This document shows positions 27,010 to 35,180 of a stretch of DNA of 36,758 bases, in pieces. The notes under the pieces are model-generated. The model made no database searches. It saw nothing but the letters and a program-made list of their open reading frames with translations, and was not told where the DNA came from. A program made the position numbers and the translations under genes. The DNA comes from Actinomycetota bacterium. GTDB lineage: Bacteria > Planctomycetota > Phycisphaerae > JAACET01. The stretch covers positions 1-36,758 of the forward strand of contig JAACET010000039.1 of assembly GCA_011682385.1 (NCBI GenBank), written 5' to 3'. The stretch's first letter is position 1; each line of letters begins with the position of its first letter.

Positions 27010-27801
27010 CTAGCCGAGGGAAGTGATCTTGTCTCTACAGACTTGTTCGATAATCTCGTGCAGCTTGCGGACGCAGGCGGCTAACTGCTCGAGCTGCTCT
27101 TTGGTAATCGTGTACTTCGGGTCGTAACGGGCACCAATATAAGCATAATCCAGAAGCTCAAAAAGCTCCTGCTCTTTGAGAGTATCCTTGGGAAAGACAT
27201 CATATAAATCCGGAGCCTGCCGAACGGCTCGCTTATCCAAGGCGTCGAGATAATGCTCGTCAGGACAGTAATGGGTAAAGACCAAAAGCAAAGCCTTGTA
27301 GGCATGTTCAGTGGCCTGGTTAAGATTGAAGGCAGCAATTTTGCACCAGCCCTTTTCTAGGGCAGTCTCAAACAGACTGTAAAACTGCTTGGCACTGGTT
27401 AACCAGTGGTCAAAATAAGTTTGGGCGATTTGCTTTCTTTCCCCGTCCAGAAGTGCTACTCGTACCTGCTGGGGAAAGTTGAAAGCTTCCGAATGATAGA
27501 GGGCAATGCCTTCTTTGCGGATATCGCTGAAGAAGTATTGGCCCTCTCGCAGCTTTTTGATGAACTTGATGTCATGGGCGATGAGCCGAACGTGGGTTGA
27601 AAGGTTCAAGCCGGCAAATTCGTTCTGCAGACCCTGCAGGACCGCAGTATTCTCGGCGGTGACCTGGTATTGGGTGATAACCAGGATGTCGTAATCGCTC
27701 TTCTTCTCGATGGTCAATCGGCCGTGGCCCTGTTGGTGAGGACCGTCCACCCAATCGCCGCGGGCGTAGGAACCATAGAGGATAATCATCCCCGTTTCCA
27801 T
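27010..27801 (-). CDS. nucleotidyltransferase (MNT) domain fused to HEPN domain, N-terminally shortened
   Basis: Residues 1-110 hold a minimal nucleotidyltransferase: GSYARGDWVD for nucleotide binding and SDYDILVI for the metal-binding Asp pair. From about residue 125 a helical HEPN-like domain follows (AAFNLNQATEHAYKALLLVF). MNT and HEPN pairs often act as type VII toxin-antitoxin systems in which the MNT AMPylates the HEPN RNase; here both are fused. I do not see a clear R-x4-6-H RNase motif, so toxicity is doubtful. The reading frame continues upstream to an ATG at 27879 but is cut by a TAG at 27841-27843, leaving ATG 27801 as the first start after the stop. It is either a shortened protein that still works or a fresh pseudogene. 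Confidence 0.75.
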   Translation of the reverse strand: METGMIILYGSYARGDWVDGPHQQGHGRLTIEKKSDYDILVITQYQVTAENTAVLQGLQNEFAGLNLSTHVRLIAHDIKFIKKLREGQYFFSDIRKEGIALYHSEAFNFPQQVRVALLDGERKQIAQTYFDHWLTSAKQFYSLFETALEKGWCKIAAFNLNQATEHAYKALLLVFTHYCPDEHYLDALDKRAVRQAPDLYDVFPKDTLKEQELFELLDYAYIGARYDPKYTITKEQLEQLAACVRKLHEIIEQVCRDKITSLG

Positions 27802-27879
27802 GCGTTTGCGGATTAGCTCGGTAATGAGCGTTAGATCGTCCTACTTTTCCGGCGGTAGATGGGCAAGGGATTCTTTCAT
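27802..27879 (-). pseudogene. 5' remnant of the MNT-HEPN gene ending in an amber codon
   Basis: From ATG 27879 the frame reads MKESLAHLPPEK, then TAG, then DDLTLITELIRKR in the same frame as the downstream protein. Family members usually read like HLPEHKQ at this place, so TAG most simply replaces a CAG Gln codon. Confidence 0.65.
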
Positions 27880-27928
27880 CGGGTGAGTATTATGGCTAAA
27901 TACATCCTAGTCGTAAAGAGAATAAAGA

Positions 27929-27957
27929 CTGGATTCCGCATCAAGTGCGGAATGACA
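27929..27957. repeat. REP-like hairpin upstream of tsaB
   Basis: CTGGATTCCGCA-TCAAG-TGCGGAATGACAC is a hairpin with the same outer sequence (TGGATTCC...GGAATGAC) as the common interspersed repeat near fur but a different loop. Confidence 0.65.
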
Positions 27958-28025
27958 CAAAGGTATAGATAACAGGGGGCTTTCATCGGGCCTGAAGTTC
28001 GGGTAAGCTACGGCTGAAAAATGAT

Positions 28026-28727
28026 ATGGCACATAATCCAAGCAAAATACTGGCTATCGAGACCTCCAGCAGGGCAGGGTCCATCGGGCTGGCTCAGGGC
28101 GATGAGCTGCTGGGAGTAGAGAGATTTGAGCGAAGTCCACGGCATGTGGCGGAATTACTGCCGGCTATCAACAGGGAGACGCAAAAACTGGGCTGGAAGG
28201 CAAATGATCTGGACGAGGTATACGTCTCGGCTGGGCCGGGATCGTTCACCGGACTGCGGATCGGTATAACGGTGGCCAAAACGTTGGCCCAGGCCTGCGG
28301 GGTGCGGATCGTGGCTGTGCCGTCGATTGAGGTAATCGCGGCTAACGCACCGCCGACTGCGGTCAATGTGGGCGTGGTGCTGGACGCCAAACGCAAACAA
28401 GTCTTTGCCGGTCGCTTTGTGCGAGAAAACGGTAGGCTGATAAATACACTGGAAGCCTGCTTGATTGATCCAAGGCAGTTCGTGAACGAAAGCCCCAGAC
28501 CCTTGCTGCTGATCGGAGAAGGAATAAAATATCACCAGGAGGCCCTAACGGCTGAAGGGGTAAATATCGGGGATGAATCACTGGCTTGGCCGAGGGCGGA
28601 AATGATGCACAGGATTGGTCAGGCCATGGCCGACAAGGGTGAGTTTGCTGATCCATCGACCTTGGCGCCAATCTATCTGCGCCGGCCGGAAGCTGAAGAG
28701 CTATGGATTAAACGGCACGGAACATAA
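28026..28727 (+). CDS. tsaB: tRNA threonylcarbamoyladenosine biosynthesis protein TsaB
   Basis: Partner of TsaD in making the t6A37 modification of ANN-decoding tRNAs. The ASKHA-type fold is visible: [18 protein letters not shown] at the N-terminus, [11 protein letters not shown], and the TsaB signature [23 protein letters not shown] near residues 67-89. 233 residues is typical. It lacks the metal-binding His pair of TsaD, which marks it as TsaB. It leads a plus-strand cluster with rnhA 28 bp downstream. The ATG at 28026 lacks an obvious SD. Confidence 0.92.
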   Translation: MAHNPSKILAIETSSRAGSIGLAQGDELLGVERFERSPRHVAELLPAINRETQKLGWKANDLDEVYVSAGPGSFTGLRIGITVAKTLAQACGVRIVAVPSIEVIAANAPPTAVNVGVVLDAKRKQVFAGRFVRENGRLINTLEACLIDPRQFVNESPRPLLLIGEGIKYHQEALTAEGVNIGDESLAWPRAEMMHRIGQAMADKGEFADPSTLAPIYLRRPEAEELWIKRHGT

Positions 28728-28755
28728 TTTATTTAAACATCCGGAAAGGACACCG

Positions 28756-29214
28756 ATGGAAAAAACGCCGAACAAGAAGACAGAAATTATCCTATACGCT
28801 GACGGTGCCTGCTCAGGTAATCCCGGACCGGGCGGCTGGGCAGTGATACTCAAACACCTCAGCAGCGCCAAAACTCGTGAGTTCTCAGGCTGTGAAAAAC
28901 AAACCACAAATAATCGCATGGAATTGACGGCTGTGATCCGTGGCCTGGAAGCTATCAGAAAGCGGAGCAAAGTTACCGTGGTTACCGATTCGCAATACCT
29001 GGTCAAGGGCATGACCGAGTGGATAGACAACTGGATAGCGAAAAACTGGAGAACAGCCAACAAGAAACCAGTTAAAAATGTCGATCTGTGGCAAAGGCTG
29101 CTGGAGCTTAGCGGGAAACATGATGTATCCTGGCAGTGGATTGAAGGCCATGCCGGGCATCCGGAAAACGAGCGGTGCGACCAATTGGCTGTACGTGCGA
29201 CAGCGGAGATATAA
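28756..29214 (+). CDS. rnhA: ribonuclease HI
   Basis: Cuts RNA in RNA-DNA hybrids. I choose ATG 28756 ([12 protein letters not shown]), with GGAAAGGA six bases upstream; the track start at 28615 lies in tsaB. The 152 residues match E. coli RNase HI (155). The acidic active site is complete: Asp in [16 protein letters not shown], Glu in NNRMELTAV, Asp in VVTDSQYLV, and Asp in NERCDQLA, with the substrate-handling [14 protein letters not shown] loop. The basic protrusion helix ([16 protein letters not shown]) is present, so it is the E. coli-type enzyme. Confidence 0.95.
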   Translation: MEKTPNKKTEIILYADGACSGNPGPGGWAVILKHLSSAKTREFSGCEKQTTNNRMELTAVIRGLEAIRKRSKVTVVTDSQYLVKGMTEWIDNWIAKNWRTANKKPVKNVDLWQRLLELSGKHDVSWQWIEGHAGHPENERCDQLAVRATAEI

Positions 29215-29285
29215 ACAGGCTTGAGGCCTGAAGTAGCTATAGTTTATAATCACTTGAGTAGAAGAGAAGGGGCGAGGCACATCAA

Positions 29286-29846
29286 ATGAACCTGCCAACC
29301 AAGATTACCTTCACGCGGATAGCCGGTAGTCCGTTGTTCATCGTCTTTTTCTACCTTGGCTGGCGGGTCAATCGATGGTTCCTGCTCGTGGGGTTGCTGC
29401 TGGCAATAGCATTCGAAATAACCGACCTGATCGACGGACTGCTGGCCCGGCGTTGGGGACAAGTTACGGACCTGGGAAAAATACTAGACCCCTTTGCCGA
29501 CTGCATTAGCCGATTCAGCATCTTCCTGTGCTTTATGTGGGCCGGCTATGCCCATATCTTTATGGTGGCCCTGATTTTCTACCGGGATATTATCGTGGCC
29601 AACATACGCATAGTAGCCGCGATGCGGGGACTGGTAATTCAAGCACGGACCAGCGGCAAGATCAAGGCCGGTGTCCAGGCGGCTGTAATAATAGCGGTCA
29701 TGATAGGAATAAACATCTTCGGCAGGGAGAATCAAGCCTTCACGAACGTCTCCCTTTGGCTAATGGCAGCGCTAACGGCTGTGACCGTCTGGAGCGGAGT
29801 AGATTATCTGTTGGGATACCTACGAGTGGCTCGACCGGAAAAATAA
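29286..29846 (+). CDS. CDP-alcohol phosphatidyltransferase (PgsA-like)
   Basis: Integral membrane enzyme joining an alcohol to a CDP-diacylglycerol-type donor, most likely phosphatidylglycerophosphate synthase in phospholipid synthesis. The full family motif D-x2-DG-x2-AR-x8-G-x3-D-x3-D is visible as DLIDGLLARRWGQVTDLGKI followed by LDPFAD (about residues 47-72). It has about six predicted membrane helices and 186 residues, typical of PgsA. It follows rnhA by 71 bp. The alcohol (glycerol-3-phosphate, inositol phosphate or other) cannot be fixed from sequence, so no gene symbol is given. Confidence 0.88.
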   Translation: MNLPTKITFTRIAGSPLFIVFFYLGWRVNRWFLLVGLLLAIAFEITDLIDGLLARRWGQVTDLGKILDPFADCISRFSIFLCFMWAGYAHIFMVALIFYRDIIVANIRIVAAMRGLVIQARTSGKIKAGVQAAVIIAVMIGINIFGRENQAFTNVSLWLMAALTAVTVWSGVDYLLGYLRVARPEK

Positions 29847-29884
29847 CAATTGAGATAACACGGTATTCTCATGGAGGAATGCAA

Positions 29885-30136
29885 ATGAACATGGCCATAC
29901 TGCTGGGACAAATATCAGCACAAACGGAAAACGTCCTTAGCGAAAAAGAGATGATCCAGCAGATTCACCAAGCTGTGCAGGGGGCACCGGCAGGTGGGTT
30001 GCGCTGGGTGTTGATTCTTAGTGTTGTCAGTCTGGTAGGAATACTCTGGCTGGTGCACCGTCAACACAGGCTGGCCCGCAACCAGGTAAAAATAGCGACT
30101 ATGCTGGAAGACTTGTCCAAACGATGCGACGAGTAG
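29885..30136 (+). CDS. small single-pass membrane protein, unknown function
   Basis: An 83-residue protein not recognised. ATG 29885 (MNMAILLGQISA) is favoured over ATG 29879, because GGAGG would then be 7 bases away instead of touching. A cytoplasm- or periplasm-facing acidic/polar N-terminal stretch (about 40 residues) is followed by one helix (LRWVLILSVVSLVGILWLVH), then a basic tail (RQHRLARNQVKIATMLEDL) that could be a short coiled coil. It ends the tsaB-rnhA-pgsA-like cluster and meets the pseudopilin gene with only 2 bp between stops. Confidence 0.7.
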   Translation: MNMAILLGQISAQTENVLSEKEMIQQIHQAVQGAPAGGLRWVLILSVVSLVGILWLVHRQHRLARNQVKIATMLEDLSKRCDE

Positions 30137-30138
30137 GA

Positions 30139-30588
30139 TTACAGGTCTCTGGTCGGGGAATCCGGATCGATAACACTGAAATCGTTGGACTGGAAATGAC
30201 CGGTCTGCTCATCATAGGTCCAGCCGCCGCTACCGTCTTGCGTGGGACTGATGCGCCTGGAGCCATCCAGGGGATTGACCGGAATCTGGAGCAAGTAAGG
30301 ACCGCAGGACCCGCGGGTAGATAAATTGCCGTTGGGCCGACTTCGGCCGAGCATCTGCTTGTTCCACTCAGCAAAAGGCGGAAAAGAGCCGTCGTGCTGA
30401 ATCATATAGTACTGCAACTGAGTGCGAATCGTCTGCAAAGTGGCCGAGAGAGCTGCCAAATCGGGGTCGGCAGAGGCTTGGCCAAACTGAGGGACCACCA
30501 GAGCGGCCAAAGTAGCCAGGATTATTACCACAATGAGAATTTCTACGAATGTGAAACCGGTGTTTCTAGCGTCAAGTGTCTTCATCAT
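30139..30588 (-). CDS. type II secretion/type IV pilus pseudopilin (GspG-like)
   Basis: Prepilin-type protein, assembled into a pseudopilus after cleavage by prepilin peptidase. The ATG-ATG start at 30588/30585 has CGGAGAG just upstream; the track start at 30630 is unsupported. The class III signal is RNTG-FTFVEILIVVIILATLAALVVP with Glu at +5 after the cut Gly. After the helix (about 40-70) a globular part follows with GPYLLQIPVNPLDGS and GWTYDEQTGHF, as in major pseudopilins GspG. 149 residues. It is isolated here from other secretion genes, a common situation for pseudopilins in Planctomycetota-type genomes. Confidence 0.88.
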   Translation of the reverse strand: MMKTLDARNTGFTFVEILIVVIILATLAALVVPQFGQASADPDLAALSATLQTIRTQLQYYMIQHDGSFPPFAEWNKQMLGRSRPNGNLSTRGSCGPYLLQIPVNPLDGSRRISPTQDGSGGWTYDEQTGHFQSNDFSVIDPDSPTRDL

Positions 30589-30722
30589 ATCTCTCCGGCA
30601 CAACAGCACTGAGCCAAGTACATAGACCAACCGTCAACATCAAGGATATCGGTGCTATTAGGGCGGCTCTTGAAGAGAAAGGCAGAGGGAATGGCCCATT
30701 CGATCAGGCCCGATAATCAACT

Positions 30723-30740
30723 CGGGTGTAGCTCAGTTAG
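30723..30740 (+). other. isolated tRNA 5'-end-like sequence
   Basis: CGGGTGTAGCTCAGTTAG matches the acceptor and D-arm start of many tRNAs, but nothing after it forms an anticodon or T-arm. It overlaps the stop codon of the FAD oxidase gene. It may be a relic or chance. Confidence 0.3.
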
Positions 30741-33655
30741 CTCTTTGGTTTGGCGGCTCGGATGCTCTGGACCCAATGGAGGGCCTTTACGCCGGTGCCG
30801 TCGGCAATCTGATGGCGGCAACTGAAACCGCAGGCCACTACGGCAGCACCATCAGGACGATTACAAACGGCAGGGAAAAGACGCTCCCGGCCGATCTGCA
30901 TGGACATGTCGTAATGCTCCCGTTCATAGCCGAAGGTGCCAGCCATGCCGCAGCAGCCGGAGTCGATCTCGCTGACAGATATGCCCGGCACACGGTCAAG
31001 CAGATTCTTCATGGCCGTGGTGCCAAAAAGTGATTTTTGATGGCAATGGCCGTGAATGAGAATCTTGTTGAACGGGGAGGTGAACTCGCAGTCGAGAGTG
31101 CCCTGCTGAACCTCGCGGGCCAGAAACTCGTCAATCATCATGACGTTGGCCTTTATGCGCTGGCCGAGCTGCTCATCATCAATCAGATCGGGTAGATCAT
31201 CAGTCAGGGCAGAACAGCAACCTGGCTCACAGACGACTATCTTCAGGCCCTGTTGGATGTAGACATCGAGATTACGGAGGGTTTCTTCGCCGGCTACCTT
31301 GGCCTTGCGCAAAAAACCGTGGGAGATGCGCGGTCGCTGGCAGCAGCCAGCCTGGGCCAAGATCACCTCGTAGCCGCAGGATTCCAGCAACTCGACGGCT
31401 GATATGCCAACCTCAGTCTGGTGGTATTTCAAATAGGTGTCGTCAAAGAGAACAACCTTCTTACGTAGTTGTCCATTCGGTTTGGCGTGCCTTCTGAACC
31501 ACTTTTCGAAAGGTACACGGGCGTAACTTGGGGCTGTACGTCTGCTGTCGAAGCCGACAATCTTCTCAAGAACTTTACGGAATAACCAAGTGGACTGAAA
31601 CCAATTTACCAGCGGGGCTTTCCAGCCGGCAACCATGGCGGCCATGCCGGGCGAATTGGCGATCATCCGTTCCCGCAAAGGCAGACCGTGAGCGTCGTGG
31701 TACTTCTGCAGAAACTCACTTTTGAGCCAGGTAAGGTCAACATTGCTGGGACACTCTGATTTACAGCTCTTGCAGGAGAGGCATAAATCCAAGACCCGAA
31801 AGAGCCCGGAGCTGGTCATAGCGTCGGGGCCGAGCTTTCCGCTGATGGCCAGGCGCAGGGCATTGGCCCGGCCGCGAGTGGAGTCCTGCTCGTTTCGGGT
31901 AAGGCGGTAACTCGGGCACATCGTACCTGCGAGCCGTTGCAGGCAGGCCCCGTCGCCGCTGCACATTTCTATCGCGGCGGCAAAACCGCCGTCCTGGCGG
32001 TAATGGTACTCAGTGGGTTCCGGGAGAATCTCATAGGTAGTGCCATAACGCAGGTGCCGGTCCATGGGGTCCGGATCAACAATAACGCCGGGGTTCATAA
32101 GGCCAGCGGGGTCGAATAATTTCTTAACCTCTCTCAAAGCATTATAGACCTGAGGGCCAAAGTAGCGCTGCAAAAAAGGACTACGTACGCGGCCGTCACC
32201 ATGTTCGCCGCTCCAGGCTCCGCCGTACTTACAGACCAAGCCAAAGGCAAACTCAGCAATAGCCTTCATGTTGTCAATGTCCTGCTGCTGCTTAAGATTG
32301 AGGACCGGCCGGACATGTATGGTGCCCACACTGGCGTGGGCATACATGGCTACGGGAACGTTGCGAGCCTTGCAGAACTTCCGTATTTGGTCAACGTACT
32401 CCGGCAGGACTTGAACGGGTACACAGGAGTCCTCAATAAAAGCCAGCGGCTTACGGTCGCCCTTCATGCCCAACATCAGCCCCAGGCCATTTTTGCGGAC
32501 GGCCCAGACGTTGGCCTGCTCGGTGGGTTCAGTGATTGTCGGCCAGGCGTAGCCCAGCTTCTGGCCCTGGAGGTCGGCACCCAAGGCGTCGGCCTTCTGC
32601 TTGGCCTGGGCGGGAGTATCGCCGAAAAACTCCACCACCAGAACTGCCTGGGGATCGCCCTGGATAAAACCACACATGGGAGCAATGTTGAGATTCTTGC
32701 GGGCCAGCGAAATGATGTCCCAATCTATAATCTCCACCGCCGAGGGACTGTGTTTGAGAATCGGGACTACCGTGCCAATAGCCTCCAGGAGTTCGGCAAA
32801 GTGCGCAATGCACAAAGCTCTGTGTTTGGGCAACGGTTCAAGATTCAATTTGGCTTCGAGGAATACGCCGAGCGTCCCCTCGCTACCGGTCATCAACCGA
32901 GCAAGATTCCAGCGGTCGGTGCCAACAAAGGCATCGAGGTTGTAGCCTTGGACACGGCGCATGACCTTGGGGAATTTTTTAATGATCTCCTCGCGGTTGG
33001 CCTGGATAATGTTTTTGAAACCGCTGAGTATCTCAGCCTCGCGGGTGTTTCCGTTACCGGCTTGGGCCTGACGATCATACTCTTGGGCGGAAGTTTCGCC
33101 TGAATCCAAGATCGTGCCGTCGGATAGCACAACCTTCAAGGTCAATACATGGTCGAGAGTTATACCGTAAACAATACTCCTGGTGCCGGAAGAGTTATTG
33201 CCGATCATTCCGCCAATGGTGGCCCGACTGGAAGTGGCGGGATCGGGCGCGAAGTGCAATCCATGTGGGGCCAGGGTGGCATTGAGTTCATCAAGAACGA
33301 TGCCCGGCTGAACGCGAACCCATTTCTGCTCGGTGTTCAACTCGAGAATCTTATTCATGTACTTGGTGAAATCGATGATCATTGAGCTACCGACGCATTG
33401 GCCATTCAGACTGGTGGCTGAACCGCGAGGCAGGATGCCGACCTTGTGCCGGGCGGCGACCTCAACAGCGGCACGGACGTCGGCCTCATCACGGGGCACT
33501 ACCAGGGCCAGCGGGGTAATCTGGTAGATGCTGGCGTCGGTGGCGTAAAGGCCCAAAGTGACCGGATCAAAAGAGACTTCACCCCTGACGCGCTTGCGGA
33601 GGTCTTGTTCGAATTCGCTCAATGTCATTTTTTCTGCCATCTTTCGCAGACCCAT
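30737..33655 (-). CDS. FAD-linked oxidase with Fe-S and CCG domains (D-2-hydroxyacid dehydrogenase, GlcD/YdiJ-like)
   Basis: Large flavoprotein oxidising a D-2-hydroxyacid (lactate, glycolate or 2-hydroxyglutarate type) and passing electrons through Fe-S centres. FAD-binding PCMH domain first (PRGSATSLNGQCVGSS, GGMIGNNSSGTRSIVYG), then an FAD-oxidase C-terminal domain (WSGEHGDGRVRSPFL). Next come Fe-S cysteines (MCSGDGACLQRLAGTMCPSY, CLSCKSCKSECPSNVD), and last a heterodisulfide-reductase-like CCG part (AGCCQRPRISHG, EPGCCSAL, HGHCHQKS, DSGCCGMAG). About 970 residues, like YdiJ-type fusions. The start is uncertain: ATG 33655 lies 2 bases after the aminotransferase stop and could be used by coupling; ATGs at 33640 and 33628 are alternatives. 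Confidence 0.87.
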   Translation of the reverse strand: MGLRKMAEKMTLSEFEQDLRKRVRGEVSFDPVTLGLYATDASIYQITPLALVVPRDEADVRAAVEVAARHKVGILPRGSATSLNGQCVGSSMIIDFTKYMNKILELNTEQKWVRVQPGIVLDELNATLAPHGLHFAPDPATSSRATIGGMIGNNSSGTRSIVYGITLDHVLTLKVVLSDGTILDSGETSAQEYDRQAQAGNGNTREAEILSGFKNIIQANREEIIKKFPKVMRRVQGYNLDAFVGTDRWNLARLMTGSEGTLGVFLEAKLNLEPLPKHRALCIAHFAELLEAIGTVVPILKHSPSAVEIIDWDIISLARKNLNIAPMCGFIQGDPQAVLVVEFFGDTPAQAKQKADALGADLQGQKLGYAWPTITEPTEQANVWAVRKNGLGLMLGMKGDRKPLAFIEDSCVPVQVLPEYVDQIRKFCKARNVPVAMYAHASVGTIHVRPVLNLKQQQDIDNMKAIAEFAFGLVCKYGGAWSGEHGDGRVRSPFLQRYFGPQVYNALREVKKLFDPAGLMNPGVIVDPDPMDRHLRYGTTYEILPEPTEYHYRQDGGFAAAIEMCSGDGACLQRLAGTMCPSYRLTRNEQDSTRGRANALRLAISGKLGPDAMTSSGLFRVLDLCLSCKSCKSECPSNVDLTWLKSEFLQKYHDAHGLPLRERMIANSPGMAAMVAGWKAPLVNWFQSTWLFRKVLEKIVGFDSRRTAPSYARVPFEKWFRRHAKPNGQLRKKVVLFDDTYLKYHQTEVGISAVELLESCGYEVILAQAGCCQRPRISHGFLRKAKVAGEETLRNLDVYIQQGLKIVVCEPGCCSALTDDLPDLIDDEQLGQRIKANVMMIDEFLAREVQQGTLDCEFTSPFNKILIHGHCHQKSLFGTTAMKNLLDRVPGISVSEIDSGCCGMAGTFGYEREHYDMSMQIGRERLFPAVCNRPDGAAVVACGFSCRHQIADGTGVKALHWVQSIRAAKPKS

Positions 33656-33657
33656 CC

Positions 33658-34773
33658 TTATTTCATTATCTTCCGCAAGGCGGCTAAAAGCATATTCACA
33701 TGGTTCTCGGTACAACTACATCCCATCAGGCCGATTCGCCAAACCTTGCCGGCAAAGTCGCCCAGTCCGCCGCCTACCTCAATGTTATATTCATTGAGCA
33801 GACGACTACGGGCCGCAACGTCGTCAAGGCCGGCAGGAAGCTTGACCGCATTGAGCATGGGCAGGCGATACTCGGGGGCAACGATAAACTCAAAGCCCAA
33901 CTCCTCGAGGCCATCGCGGAGAAGTTCGTGGGTTCGCTGGTGGCGGGCAAAACGAGCTTCAAGGCCCTCCTCGAAAACAAGCCTAAGGGCTTCGTACAAG
34001 GCATAGACCATGGTAATGGGGGCAGTATGGTGGTAGGCACGCTTGGCACCGGACCAGTAGTTTCTGACCATGCTCAGGTCCAGATACCAACTCTGCGGCT
34101 TGGTCTTCCTGTTCTCCATGGCCTGGACGGCTCGGGGACTAAAAGAAACGGGAGAAAGTCCTGGCGGAGCGCTGATACATTTCTGAGTGCCACTATAAAC
34201 AGCGTCTATACCCCAATCGTCGACACGGACATCGGTGCCGCCCAGGGAGGTTACGGTATCGACCAGTAAAAGTGAGCCGGCCTTGTGGACAATCTTGCTG
34301 ATCTCAGCCAAGGGTTGGAGTACGCCGGTGGAGGTCTCGGCGTGGACGATGGCTACAATCTTGGGACTGCACGTTTCCAGGGCCTGCTTTACTTGGCCTG
34401 GGTCAATGGGGGTTCCCCAGGGGGCATCGACACGAATGAGCTTGGCGCCGCAACGCTCGACGATGTCGGACATGCGATTTCCAAAGACGCCGCTGACACA
34501 TACCAGGGCCTCGTCGTCGGGTTCGAGCAGATTGACCAGGCAGGTCTCCATGCCGGCACTGCCGGTGGCAGAGACGGCAAAGGTCAGATCGTTCTCGGTG
34601 CGAAACAATCGGCGCAACATATCCTTGAGGCCATCCATGATCTGGATGAACTGCGGGTCGAGATGGCCGATCATCGGCGTAGCCATGGCCTTGAGGACAC
34701 GGGGGTGGACGTCACTGGGGCCGGGGCCCATCAGAAATCGAGCGGTGGGGTTCAGTTCGCTGACTGTGCACAT
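33658..34773 (-). CDS. class V aminotransferase (alanine-glyoxylate / serine-pyruvate type)
   Basis: PLP enzyme probably making glycine from glyoxylate with alanine or serine as donor. The start ATG 34773 (MCTVSELNP) has AGGAG six bases upstream; the track start is a TTG two codons earlier. Motifs: [17 protein letters not shown] at the N-terminus, [21 protein letters not shown] Asp in [12 protein letters not shown], and PLP Lys in [19 protein letters not shown] near residue 197; the C-terminal WRIGLMG is typical. 371 residues. It is first of a two-gene unit with the hydroxyacid dehydrogenase, so together they could oxidise glycolate and then aminate glyoxylate. Phosphonate-type or hydrogenase-like relatives are less likely. 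Confidence 0.87.
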   Translation of the reverse strand: MCTVSELNPTARFLMGPGPSDVHPRVLKAMATPMIGHLDPQFIQIMDGLKDMLRRLFRTENDLTFAVSATGSAGMETCLVNLLEPDDEALVCVSGVFGNRMSDIVERCGAKLIRVDAPWGTPIDPGQVKQALETCSPKIVAIVHAETSTGVLQPLAEISKIVHKAGSLLLVDTVTSLGGTDVRVDDWGIDAVYSGTQKCISAPPGLSPVSFSPRAVQAMENRKTKPQSWYLDLSMVRNYWSGAKRAYHHTAPITMVYALYEALRLVFEEGLEARFARHQRTHELLRDGLEELGFEFIVAPEYRLPMLNAVKLPAGLDDVAARSRLLNEYNIEVGGGLGDFAGKVWRIGLMGCSCTENHVNMLLAALRKIMK

Positions 34774-34915
34774 GGTCAACTCCTATAACTGACTGCGAAA
34801 CTTGCGGGAAGCACCATGATATATAAATTGCCGGCAAAATGGAATAGGTCACATAAAGCAGGCATGAGGCCACAATAAATATTGCTAGGCAAGGGGCTTG
34901 TAAGCAATCAAGAAA

Positions 34916-35155
34916 GTGGTAAAATCCAGGTCTCAAAATGGCTGGTTGTGGTTGGAATACGCTAATGAAAACAGGATGCTATCTCTTTCGCAAAGAACAC
35001 GAGCCGAAAAAGGCTGCCTTCCCAGCCATTGGGCGATCTACGGGATCGGTCTACCTGAAGAAGTGCTGGCTAAGATTTATCATAAGAACGCACTGGAGAT
35101 TATTCCGGGTTTGAAAAAGGATCTGAAAGACATTTTGCCCAACGTTGACGATTAA
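34916..35155 (+). pseudogene. amidohydrolase C-terminal remnant
   Basis: The last 40 or so codons (AIYGIGLPEEVLAKIYHKNA then LEIIPGL) match the C-terminal end of TIM-barrel amidohydrolases, in which such a helix closes the barrel. The codons before it show no amidohydrolase features and the GTG at 34916 is not a credible start. It looks like the tail of a deleted gene, 25 bases before the sugar-isomerase gene. A short real protein is possible but unlikely. The rest of the 34774-35180 gap shows nothing else convincing, and I could not find a clear promoter for the minus-strand aminotransferase. Confidence 0.5.
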
Positions 35156-35180
35156 ATGCTCAAAAGGAGGTCAACAAGTA

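Noticed and set aside
27841-27843. TAG read as an amino acid (pyrrolysine or code change)
   Set aside because: Several sound genes in the window (fur, birA, the 83-aa gene) stop at TAG, and no pyl genes are seen here.
32201-33103. 300-aa ORF antisense to the FAD oxidase
   Set aside because: Shadow of a long conserved gene; no domain or RBS.
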